From Rhopalosiphum padi (Eukaryota; Arthropoda; Insecta; Hemiptera; Aphididae): a DNA stretch of 64,000 bases. The notes under the pieces are model-generated. The model did no database searches. It was not told where the DNA came from and worked only from the letters and a program-made list of their open reading frames with translations. The stretch covers positions 77,726,339 through 77,790,338 of the forward strand of contig NC_083599.1 of assembly GCF_020882245.1 (NCBI RefSeq), given 5' to 3'. Of the stretch, positions 11,020 through 21,786 are shown in pieces. The position numbers were made by a program, and so were the translations under genes. The stretch's first letter is position 1, and every line of letters starts with the position of its first letter.

Positions 11020-14000
11020 ATGCCTAGAGAACGACGTGCGAACATCGGCCGCCGCACAAGACATGCAAGCCAGCAACAAGTCTATTCAAGGAACTTAAGA
11101 GAAGAAAGACAAAATATAATAAGAGAAAATGACCGATTGAGACATCGCGTGAGCACACGAAGATCATTGGCATCATACAATCGCTTGGCATTCCAATATG
11201 ATCCCACTGCGAACTACAGTGATGATGAAAATTTGGATATTGGACGAATGACGACTATATGCCGATATTGCAATGCGGTAAAGTTCAAAAGAGAAACGGT
11301 TGGATTGTGCTGCGCAAGTGGAAAAGTCAAACTGGATCCATTACTTACACCACCACAGCCACTGAAAACATTGTTTGATGGAAGTGATCCCGATTCCAGC
11401 CATTTTCTTCAACACATCCTTGAATACAATAACTGCTTTCGCATGACTTCCTTTGGAGCTAATATCATTCGAGAAGGCGGCTTCATGCCGACTTGCAAGG
11501 TAAAAGATACAACACACATAACCAACACATAATTGCAACACATAACAACTTCATATACACCACACACTACACCATCACACGATTTACAATGTATTCATGA
11601 ACAAATTTTAATGATTATTTGCAATTACAGATACAAGGTCAAATATATCATTTGCATGGTTCAATGGTGCCAACACCAGATGAACCGCATCAATTTCTGC
11701 AAATATATTTCATTTCGTCGATGGTGGATCAGCTGAACGTGCGGTGCAATATACAGGGAGCACAACAGTTAAAGAGACGAATTATTGAACAGTTGCAAGC
11801 ATTTTTTCACGCTAATAATGCTGTGGTTAATATGTTCAAAACAGCATTGGAACGAATGCCATCGGATACGCACAAATTTGTCATAAGAGCGGATTGTACT
11901 CCGACAGGTGAACATGTGCGAAGATTCAATGCACCCACCGTTAATGATGTTGCTGCAATTATTGTTGGCGATCCAACTAAATCACGAGACATTGTCGTTC
12001 AGCGAAGAAGCAATATCATGCATCGTGTAAACGAGACACATCGTTTGTACGATGCGTTACAATATCCAATCATTTATTGGCAAGGGCAAGACGGATACGA
12101 CATCACGTTGAAGATGGTCGATCCAATTACAGGTACAATATTCACACACTAATTATTTCCATTATTACTTTTATTGGTTTCCATTAACAATTCATTTAAT
12201 TTTGCATTTTCAGGAGTATCAACGAATAATAAAAATCTAAGCGCAATGAATTACTATGCGTATCGTATGATGATTCGTACACATGAGGAGAATGTCATTC
12301 TGAAGTGCGGTCGGCTATTCCAGCAATTCGCTGTTGACATGTATGTCAAAGTCGAGACCGAACGTTTAGCGTTCATCAGATTCAATCAGCCAAAGCTACG
12401 ATCTGAGGACTATATACACTTGCGTGATGCTATTCAGTCAGATGGTGATGTTCAGAATATTGGACGACTGACGATTCTCCCATCAACTTATATCGGAAGC
12501 CCACGCCACATGCACGAATACGCTCAAGACGCTATGACGTACGTGCGAAATTATGGAACTCCGGATTTATTTATTACGGTCACATGCAATCCGAAGTGGA
12601 CGGAAATTGAACGCGAGTTGGAACCGGGTCAAAAACCGCAAGATCGCCATGACATAATCGCCAGAGTATTTCAGCAAAAACTCAAGGTTATGATGGATGT
12701 GCTTACTAAGTATCGAGTTTTTGGTGACACACGTTGTTATATGTACTCGGTGGAATGGCAGAAGCGTGGACTACCGCATGCTCATATCCTAATTTGGTTG
12801 CTGAACAAATTACATTCAAATGAAGTGGATGACATCATATCAGCTGAAATTCCTGATCCAGTCACTGATCCCCGTCTACACGACATTGTGACGACACAGA
12901 TGGTGCATGGACCGTGCGGTGCATTAAATCCATTATCGCCTTGCATGGCTGATGGAAAGTGCACAAAACGATATCCGCGACCGTTAGTTGCTGAAACAGT
13001 CACAGGGAACGATGGATATCCAGTTTATCGTCGGCGTTCAAAAGAAGATAACGGTCGAACTATCAAAGTTAAAGTTCAAAATCAAGAGATTGAGATCGGA
13101 AATGAATTCATTGTACCATATTGCCCGCTGCTATCACGAATTTTCGAAACACATGCAAACGTTGAGAGTTGTCATTCGGCCAAATCAATCAAATATTTGT
13201 GCAAGTACGTCACAAAAGGCAGCGACATGGCTGTGTTTGGTATTGCGTCGGAAAATGTGAATGACGAAATCAGCAACTTCCAAATGGGCAGATACGTCAG
13301 TACTAATGAAGCACTGTGGCGATTATTGTCATTTCAAATTCATGAAAGATATCCCACAGTTGTACATTTAGCAGTGCATTTGGAAAATGGCCAAAGAGTT
13401 TACTTCACTGAGGCTAATGCGGCACAACGAGCTGAGAGACCACCATCGACAACATTGACTAGCTTCTTTGCAATGTGTGAAGCAGATCCATTCGCAGCGA
13501 CGCTGATGTACGTTGAAATGCCCAAGTATTACACTTGGAATCAATCAACAAAGAAATTCCAACGTCGCAAACAAGGAACCCCAGTTCCAGACTGGCCACA
13601 GGTGTTTTCAACTGATGCACTAGGTCGTATGTACACTGTTCATCCTAGAAACGATGAATGTTTTTATTTGCGACTGCTGTTAGTAAATGTACGTGGACCG
13701 AAATCATTTGCGCATTTGAAAACTGTGAATGGCCACCAATGCCAAACATATCGAGAAGCATGTCAACTATTGGGTTTGCTGGAGAACGATTCTCATTGGG
13801 ATTTAACACTTGCAGATTCAGTTGTTTCATCAAATGCGTACCAAATACGAACGCTGTTCGCAATTATCATCACCACATGTTTTCCTTCACAACCAATTCA
13901 GTTATGGAACAAATACAAAGACGCCATATGTGAAGATATCTTGCATCGCTTGCGTATTCAAACGAATAATCCTGACATCCAAATAACCGATGAAATCTAC

Positions 14001-15521
14001 AATGAAGGATTGATTCTGATTGAGGATCAATGCTTGACTATTGCAAACAAGCTACTGATTGAAGTAGGAATGATTGCGCCAAATCGATCGATGCACGATG
14101 CATTCAACCAAGAATTAAATCGAGAGCTGCAATACAATGTTGATACATTGCAGGAATTCGTTAGAAATAATGTTCCGTTGCTGAATGAACAGCAAAAACA
14201 AGTATACAAAACATTAATGCAAGCGGTGGACAATAATACTGGTGGTCTATTCTTCCTGGATGCACCTGGAGGAACAGGGAAAACATTTGTCATTTCATTG
14301 ATTTTGGCCACTATTCGATCAAGATGTGACATAGCTTTGGCGTTAGCATCATCTGGAATTGCGGCGACTCTTCTAGATGGCGGTCGTACTGCACATTCTG
14401 CGCTTAAGTTGCCACTCAATTTAAACACAATTGATACTCCAACGTGCAATATTTCCCGATCCAGTGCAATTGGAAAATTGTTAATGCAATGCAAGCTCAT
14501 TGTTTGGGATGAGTGCACAATGGCACATAAGAAATCACTTGAAGCACTTAACTTCACACTGAAGGATCTTCGGAGAAATAACAACATCTTTGGCGGCTTG
14601 ATGATATTGTTGGCAGGCGATTTCAGGCAGACGTTGCCAGTAGTTCCCCGTGGAACGCCTGCAGATGAATTGAATGCTTGCCTAAAGGCATCACCTTTAT
14701 GGAATAACGTAAAAACATTATCGCTAACCACTAGTATGAGAGTTCAACTTCAAAATGATCAAAGTGCTGCACAATTTTCCAAACAATTGTTAGATCTTGG
14801 AAATGGAAAAGTCCCAGTTGATGCGACATCTGGATTAATTACTCTTACCAACGACTTTTGCCGATTTGTAGACACTCAATTAGTTCTTATTGAAAATGTT
14901 TTCCCAAACATTAGTGAGAATTATAAGAATTATGCTTGGTTAAGTCAACGAGCAATTCTTGCAGCAAAGAATAATGATGTCCACGCACTGAATTTCACCA
15001 TTCAATCAAAAATTGCTGGCGATTTGGTGACATACAAATCCGTTGATTCAATAACAAATCCCGATGATGTAGTAAATTATCCAACGGAGTTTTTGAACTC
15101 TCTGGAGATACCAGACACAGGTACAGTTATTTTGATACTGCGTAATTTGAATCCACCGCGACTTTGCAACGGTACTCGACTTTCGGTAAAGAGACTTATG
15201 CCGAATTTAATTGAGGCAACCATTATTAACGGAAAGTACGCAGGTGAAAATGTATGTATTCCTCGAATACCAATGATTCCGACTGATCTTCCGTTTGACT
15301 TCAAACGATTGCAATTCCCAGTTCGCCTTGCGTTCGCAATGACAATTAATAAGTCGCAAGGCCAATCGCTGAGTGTTTGCGGGATAAATTTGGAAAATCA
15401 TTGTTTTTCACATGGACAGTTATACGTTGCGTGTTCACGAGTTGGGAAACCATCCGCTTTGTTTGTGTTAACGTCAGACCAAAAAACAAAAAATGTGGTT
15501 TACCAAAGAGCACTACAATGA
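11020..15521 (+). CDS. Helitron Rep/PIF1-like helicase, intact, three exons
   Basis: Exons 11020-11499, 11631-12132 and 12214-15521 join in phase (0, then 1) with canonical GT-AG borders and give 1429 residues without a stop. The N-terminus is Arg-rich, followed by a Cys zinc-binding stretch (CRYCNAVK, GLCCASGKVKL). The Rep nuclease HUH motif is in GLPHAHILIWL, and the two-tyrosine region is KYLCKYVTKG. The SF1 helicase follows: Walker A DAPGGTGKT, Walker B LIVWDECTMAH, AGDFRQTLPVV, INKSQGQSLSVCG and YVACSRVGKP. The protein would nick, unwind and rejoin DNA during transposition. Starts were chosen at MPRERR because upstream text is non-coding and the Arg-rich start is shared with the Helitron at 31.7 kb. 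I see no lesion. Confidence 0.9.
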
Positions 15522-15679
15522 AACAATTAAATAACACTTCATTTTAGTAGGTAATTGAAATGAATTTATTACTGTTGTGAAATGAAATAAATATTTTCCT
15601 TTTCAAATATATAACAAAAAAATTTTTTTTTCTTTATCTTTTAATCACCAAACGAAATGTTACATAAAACGAATCTGGT

Positions 15680-15697
15680 GGCGAAACGGAGTTCGCC
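15680..15697 (+). promoter_or_regulatory. Helitron 3' terminal hairpin
   Basis: GGCGAA-ACGGAG-TTCGCC forms a 6-bp stem with a 6-base loop, 7 bp before the CTAG terminus. In Helitrons this hairpin acts as the transposition terminator. Confidence 0.85.
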
Positions 15698-16555
15698 GGG
15701 TCTGCTAGTTACATATACAATAATATAATATGAATAAATTATGTTCAAATATAATTTAGTTAATAATATGATTGTTAATAATGTTAAATAATTGAAATCA
15801 ATTATTTGAAAGGAATGTTATACAACTACTACTAGTAAAATTGTATGTGATTATTGTTACATATTTTCAGAAGTTTGTTATAAGTGCATTGACAAAAATT
15901 AAATATGATATAGCTGGATTAACTCATACAGTTATTGCATCTCATTTAATATTGGATAGCAATCAAAATAATTTGTCGTCATTATTACATACATTCCAAG
16001 AAACTTTTGTTTTGGATGAAATATTTCCCATCAAGACAAATGATGAACTTGAAGATTTTGAAAAAAAAATTGAAAATGATAAGCATTTCAGATTTAATAT
16101 TGTACGTTTAATTAACAATTATTAGTCCCATAAAATACATTTAACATGTTAATAAATGTATTATTTATTCATTTATAAAATAATATTTTTTATCTTTTCT
16201 TTCCAGATCTCAAAACTATCATTAATGGTTGGTATAAAAATGTTGGTGACAGCGTGCGGCGATTAATGGCCAAAATGTTTGAAGATGACATTTTGGTAGA
16301 ATACTCCTTGCAAGGTTTTAAAAAAAAGAAATGTTTTCAAAAACTTGGAACTTATCGTTTACTAATTGGTAAATTAGTTTATTTTGTTCCTTAGTTAAAA
16401 TATTAATTAAAGTATTTTATATTTTATTCACAGATGCCATTAGAATTCACCGAAAGTTTAGTAGTTTGATTGACAGGGAGTTCGACATACCACTTGCAAC
16501 TTGGATAGCTCACGCCAAATTTGGATTATTAAATAAAAATAATGATAAATTATAA

Positions 16556-17250
16556 AATATTTGATTATACACTAATAATTAATCCCAAGAAGGATTTTTT
16601 TTGTAAAAGTTGAAATAATAAATCTGTAATAAAAGTATAATAATTGTGTTATTTTTCTTTAATTATTTTAGGTTTCTTGTTCATACTATAAAAAAAAATA
16701 ATTATGTATTATTTTGTATCCTGAGTAGATATTTCAAAATATAAAAGTAATATAATACATTATAATATCAAAAGAATGAGTAGTGGAAAGACAAATCATT
16801 TATATACATATTGAAAAGTGCACAAAGATAAAAAAAAACATTTTCTAAACCAACCACTTTTTTGTGAAAATAAGTATGTTTTAGAAACATTAAAATTTGG
16901 AACTAGGAATATGACAATCATTTTGATACAATATTAGGATAAAATGTTCAAAATGTGATTGGAATATTATGTTATTGCTTATAACATAATGTTATATAAA
17001 AGTTAAAAATTTAATATTCTTTCAACGCAAAATAAAGTGGCCAAATACAGTCATTAGAACATTCTTTAAACATTAAAATTATGTTATTTGCATACATTTT
17101 GAATAAAATAAGAATATTATTATTAGTTTAAAAATGTTTTTAAAATGTTTATAAAATATAATATTGCTGTCTGGGCTAAGTTTTAAAACCGTAGTATGCA
17201 TGAAAAAAATCAAAAAAAATCTAACATTTTATGTACGTTGTTATTTTAAG
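16556..17250. other. A+T-rich spacer between the DUF4806 gene and the next gene
   Basis: It contains AATAAA-type signals near 16616-16637 suited to 3' processing of the DUF4806 transcript. I see no ORF or repeat structure. A splice acceptor at 17249-17250 opens the next gene, whose first exon I could not find. Confidence 0.4.
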
Positions 17251-18061
17251 GTTAGATCAACTGAACATAAATTAAAATTTGCTGAAAGAAAAAAAATGAT
17301 TCAAAATAAATTTCGCTCAGAAATGGGTTTGTTGGTTGATGTAGTTTTACAAGGTAAAATCTATACATATAGTTGAATTTTCAGTTTTTTTTAACTACAA
17401 AGTATTCTGTTGTTATGACTAATATTTTTTTAGGCAAAGGAAATACTAATGACGGAAATACAGCGCGAAGATTTTTTAATTACCCAGAAAAAAGTGCAAA
17501 CATTACTGGAATTAAGCTAAATTTAATAAAACGTTTTTCAAATATTTTGTCTGCCATTGCTAGCGGAATCGAAGTTAATCCGGAAGCGTTTGATGCCTCC
17601 TTTAATGCTTTGGATACAGCAAAATTATTTGTGAACCTGTATCCATGGTATTATATGCCTTCCAGTGTTCACAAGATTCTAATACACGGAGCCGATGTTA
17701 TACGATTTGCAATTGTTCCTATTGGTAAATTATATTATAACTTACGTTTTTTAAAGTTTTTATAATTTTATTATTAATGTTAGGAAAACTTTCCGAAGAG
17801 GCACAAGAAGCAAGAAATTAGGACTACAAACATATAAGAGAACATCATACCAGAAAACATTCTAGAATAAACACTAATGCAGATTTGTTTCATATGCTTC
17901 TAGTCTCATCCGACCCTTATATATCTTCGATTAGTAGACATTTACCTGAAAAAGATATAGGGACTTTTTCGGATGATGTAAAATCTTTATTAATATTCCC
18001 CCAGATCTCTATAAATGAAAATTTAAATAAATCATTTTCAGATATGGATTTAAGTGATTAA
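17251..18061 (+). pseudogene. Conserved arthropod TE-associated protein, C-terminal exons
   Basis: Three exons (17251-17353, 17434-17724, 17784-18061) with GT-AG borders join in frame. The text includes KFAERKKMIQNKFRSEMGLLV, then GKGNTNDGNTARRFF, NLYPWYYMPSSVHKILIHG, LSEEAQEARN and LLVSSDPYISSISRHLPE, ending at TAA 18059-18061. One in-frame TAG follows EEAQEARN near 17819, where a lysine would be expected. I recognise this from uncharacterised proteins repeated across insect genomes, but know no assigned function. The His-Gly and Cys-poor composition gives no clear catalytic clue. It is the third same-strand gene after the TNP2-like and DUF4806 genes. The N-terminal exons are missing or undetected. 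Confidence 0.5.
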
Positions 18062-18815
18062 AAATAATTCTTGAAATAAAATAAAACTGTATCTTGAAAA
18101 AAAGTTAATTAATGACTATTATAGTTACCAATTTTTTTTTTAAATAAATAATTTCTATGCACTACATTTATACACAGATGCAACCAAACTTATATTTTTG
18201 AATAGCTGGGAACTTTCTTTACACGTAATGTGCATTGAATATATGGTAAGGTTGAGTAATTTTTAGAAATAGTCTGCTAAAGTTAAAAAAAACGTAAAAA
18301 AAACTTGAACATTTTTTTAATTTCCGTAAAACATTAAAAAAAAATATATTTTTTTTTGTACCTATATTTTTTATTTATTTAGAGGTACTTAAAATTCAAA
18401 TTAATTATATTAAAATTAAAAATATATATATATTATTATAAGAAAAATGTTCAAGAAAAAAGTAAATATTTCAATAAAAACAACGATTTTACCATAAATT
18501 CAACGTACACTCAACGCTGTAAGTCACGTTAATTTGTATGTAGGAACTTCAAATTCTGTAAAAAGGTTCCTTGGGTTGTATATTTGAACATCATTATCAA
18601 AAAACATGTACAAGTTTAAATTTAAAATTGAGGGTTTTTGCCACGTAAATTGACGTTTCAGACCACTGTGCGACGGTATGTGTGTGTAACGTGTTTACGT
18701 GTGTGCATTATAACGCCTCGACTCCTTCGTATTTGCCGCTGAATTACGCGCCTGTCCGTTTAAAGTGTTTAAACCGATTTGTTTATTATTTCAATTGTGT
18801 TTTGAATATTATATA
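18062..18815. other. A+T-rich interval upstream of the Tc1-like gene
   Basis: The left half is homopolymer-rich without coding signal. From about 18655 the composition becomes less A+T-rich and holds the presumed promoter and 5' untranslated region of the gene starting at 18816. I could not identify terminal inverted repeats. Confidence 0.4.
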
Positions 18816-20350
18816 ATGGGAGATAATAACGAAATAGTTACGGGTGATATCCCTGAAATTGAAGGTTGTATGCCTCTGCAGCCTGAAGAAGACGTCACTA
18901 TTACTTCTCCAAAAGCTAAAAATAAAAATGGAAAAGTAAGTGATAATGATTAATATATTATTCAAATATTTAATTATTTAATAATTGATATTTCAAATTG
19001 TATTACGTATTTTATATCATTATTTATATGTTTTTAACAGTTTGTGTCCAGTCGTCTAAAAATAATTATAATTAATATTTATAAAGATATCATTACTTAT
19101 ACACCAGACAAAAAAAAGTGGACATTATTAACCGTAAAAGAGAGTTGTCTGGTTTGGGACGAGACACAGTAAGGAATACTATAAATGAATATAAAACGAC
19201 GAAAACAGTATCATCTCCTAATAGAAAACGATTAAAGACTTCACTGTTTGAAAAAATTGATGATCTGGATCGCACAGGATTACGTCGTACAATTCATTCT
19301 ATTTGGTTAAAACGTGAACTACCAACCATTGACCGAATTTTATTTGATGTAAACGCAGATCCGTCGCTTCCAAATTTTAAAAGGACGTCTCTGTATCGTG
19401 TCATCAAAAAATTGGACTTCGTATTTACCAAAAGAAAAAGGTGCAGTGTGCTGACCGAGAGGGAAGATATAATTGTTTGGCGTCGTCAGTATTTATACGA
19501 TATTCGAAAATATAGAGCTGAAGGTCGATCAAATAATCTGGACGAAACTTGGTTGAACGCCGGCGATTGTGTCGATCGTGTTGGAAGGACAATACGGTTG
19601 TCTCCAAACACGATGCATTCAATAAAGGCCTCACAACCGGTATACCAAATTCAACAGGTAAAGGAAAACGACTCATTGTACTACACATTGGGTCAAAGAA
19701 TGGTTTTCTGCCAGGTGGCCTACTATGTTTCGTTTCCAAAAAAAAATACGGGAGATTACCATGACGAGATGAATGGGGATAACTTCAAAGAGTGGTTCGA
19801 GTCCATTATCCATGTACTCGATCCAAATTCAATCATCGTCATGGACAATGCGCCGTACCATTCAGTGGAGCTGGAAAAATATCCAAATACCTCTTGGAAA
19901 AAGGCAGCTATATTGGAGTGGCTCATTTCCAGAGATGTTGTTCGTGAACGACCGCTATCGTCATTGTTGAAGCCCGAACTTCTGGCGATATCAAAAGAAA
20001 TGCGACCACAATTTAAATCGTATGTAATCGACAACCTGGCCAAGGACAATGGACACACCGTACTCTGATTGCCACCGTACCATTGCGAATTCAATCCAAT
20101 TGAATTAGCATGGGCGATGGTAAAAGGATACGTGAAACAGAAAAACACCACTTTTGAAATCGACGATGTTCGCCGACTGCTCAATACAGCGATTGAAAGG
20201 GTTACAGCTCAAAACTGGAAAAATTTTATAAAGCACGTAATTGAAGAAGAGGATAGAATATGGAAAGCGGACGATATCATAGACGAATTGACAGATGCAA
20301 TGGAACCTTGTATAATATTTTTTTTTTTTTTATCATGTATTGTATTTTAA
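18816..20350 (+). pseudogene. Tc1/IS630-like DDE transposase, two exons
   Basis: Exon 1 starts at ATG 18816 (MGDNNEIVTGDIPEIEG) and ends at a GTAAGT donor near 18933; exon 2 follows an acceptor at 19039-19040. A frameshift in the A-run at 19110-19117 shifts into the long frame beginning DIINRKRELSGLGRDTVRNTI, a helix-turn-helix-like N-terminus. The catalytic domain shows DETWLNAGD, the second acidic motif IVMDNAPYHSVELE and the third in PPYHCEFNPIELAWAMVKGY. A single TGA at 20066-20068 lies just before PPYHCEF; after it the frame is open to 20350. This family is abundant in insects and moves by cut and paste. It has two lesions. Its downstream side is invaded by tandem repeats and a LINE. Confidence 0.8.
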
Positions 20351-20500
20351 CATGTATTCGTAGACATATATATTATACATAATATGTATAATATAAATGT
20401 CTGTGCATGTATTGTATTTTTTTTCATATTTTATATTTTTTTATCATGCTTTATATTTTATCATTTTTCATATATATTTTAACATGCTTTATGTTTTATC
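20325..20500. repeat. ATCATG-rich tandem repeat, left part
   Basis: Irregular T-rich units built on TTTTATCATGYWTTAT or AACATGY. The same units continue at 24667-24866, so the array was one block before the Jockey LINE landed in it. The last ten bases (20491-20500) are the left copy of the LINE target duplication. Confidence 0.75.
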
Positions 20501-20606
20501 AGTCTTCGTGCGGCGTACATCGCAACCGTTTGTGTTTTACGTATTTCGCTCGCTTATCTACCGTCGCGCGTGTTTCTAAATCAATAATTCAGTGCATGGT
20601 GCAAAA

Positions 20607-21777
20607 ATGGTAAAAACCAATGCTTCCCAATACTCGGGTAACAAACGTTCTAGCAGCGAAGCTCTTTCTCCGCGGTATGCGCATAAAAATAAATACTCTC
20701 CTCTCGCAATTCTTGACAATACAAATGATGACAACTCAGAGGAAACTCACATGGATCCTATGGAGGTAAGTCAAATAGTTCAAAAAATTCCCCCACTATA
20801 TATTTACGATATCGTTGACTATATTGAGTTCATAAACAAGATCACACCTATGATAGTAGATAATTTTAATATAAATAACAAAAATATTTTCTTAAAGTTG
20901 AATTTATCAACGGTTTTCGACTACCGTACAATCACAAAATACTTATCTGAAGAAAACATTAAATACCACACCTATCAACTCCCCGAGGAAAGAAACCTAT
21001 CTGTAATAATCAGAAATATACCTACTTCTATTCCCGAAGAAACCACCTTTTCGGCCCTCACCGAACTAAAATTGAACGTCACATCGGTCACACGTCTCCA
21101 AAATCGTTACAAATCTCCTATACCAATCGTTGCTGCCTTACTAGACAAATCCGAGAAAAACATATTCTCACTTGATCGCTTCCTTCATTGCGTTATCTCG
21201 GTCGAAAGTCGCAAAAGCGATTCGTCCATACCACAATGCAAAAATTGCCAACGTTTCCAACACACAAAAAACTTCTGCAACCTCCCCCCTAGATGTGTCA
21301 AATGCTTAGAAAGCCACCATTACTCCAAATGCACTAAGGATAAAAACATTCCATCTACATGTGTCAATTGTAATGAAAATCACCCTGCTAATTATAGAGG
21401 TTGTAAAATATACAAGCAAATAAAAAATAAAAAAAGTACCTCCCAACTATCCAAGAACGCATTAGTAACACATTACACAACAGAGTTGTGTATACGATAA
21501 CAAAAATACCCAACCCATAACCAATATGGTTATCGAAAATCCCCAAAACCAAGTTTTAAACCAAACAAATCCCAACACAAGCAATACTCCAACCTATGCT
21601 GACAAAACTAAAAATAAAAAAAACAATCTTAAACAAGATGAAGAATTAAATAACTCAAATATCACCAACGAACTTATTAAGTCACTTATGCCCCTAATCA
21701 GCACACTCGTCTCACAAATTATCAAAAAAGTCATCGAAAATCTACCTGCTCTATTAAATAATATATATTTCGTCTAA
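20607..21777 (+). pseudogene. Jockey ORF1 (gag-like, zinc knuckles)
   Basis: Starts at ATG 20607, the first good start after the leader, and runs open to 21500. A frameshift near 21480-21526 is followed by a second open stretch to 21777. The nucleic-acid-binding region shows CKNCQRFQHTKNFC, PRCVKCLESHHYSKC and CVNCNENHPANYRGC, the pre-C2HC plus knuckle array typical of Jockey-clade gag proteins. The C-terminal part is Asn/Lys-rich with a hydrophobic helix (SLMPLISTLVSQII). The protein coats element RNA. Confidence 0.82.
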
Positions 21778-21786
21778 CATTATAAA

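Larger units (their letters stand above)
10673..15708 (+). mobile_element. Complete autonomous-type Helitron (5036 bp)
   Basis: The 5' end is TCTATTATATAAAAATAAG directly after host A; the 3' end is CTAG (15705-15708) followed by host T. This is the A/T insertion site and TC...CTRR structure of canonical Helitrons, which move by rolling-circle replication and leave no target duplication. A hairpin with a 6-bp stem (GGCGAA/TTCGCC, 15680-15697) precedes the 3' end by 7 bp. Internally it carries the intact three-exon Rep-helicase gene at 11020-15521. It lies in intron 5 of the DUF4806 gene in the same orientation. Confidence 0.93.
8750..16555 (+). pseudogene. DUF4806-family gene, eight exons, split by nested insertions
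   Basis: Eight exons with GT-AG borders can be followed: 8750-8940, 9031-9172, 9428-9543, 9671-9883, 10022-10093, 15871-16101, 16207-16368 and 16434-16555. Exon 1 starts ATGTGGAATG and carries the N-terminal block (WNVIHFL, VPNFWLKK, CAWPLLK). It contains one frameshift in an A-run near 8815. The middle exons are acidic and Ser-rich. Exons 6-8 form the DUF4806 C-terminus (NGWYKNVGDSVRRLMAKMF, YSLQGFKKKKCFQKL, DIPLATWIAHAKFG). Intron 5 is swollen to about 5.8 kb by a MITE and a Helitron. The function of DUF4806 is unknown; it recurs in arthropod repeats. With exon 1 repaired the frame would be open, so decay is slight. Confidence 0.65.

Noticed and set aside
14027..14731. 234-residue minus-strand open frame
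   Set aside because: It lies entirely opposite the Helitron helicase motifs; a shadow of the real coding strand.
12174..15521. Helicase ORFs as host PIF1 DNA helicase genes
   Set aside because: Each lies downstream of a Helitron Rep region with HUH or two-tyrosine motifs and inside Helitron ends, so they are transposon genes despite common database naming.
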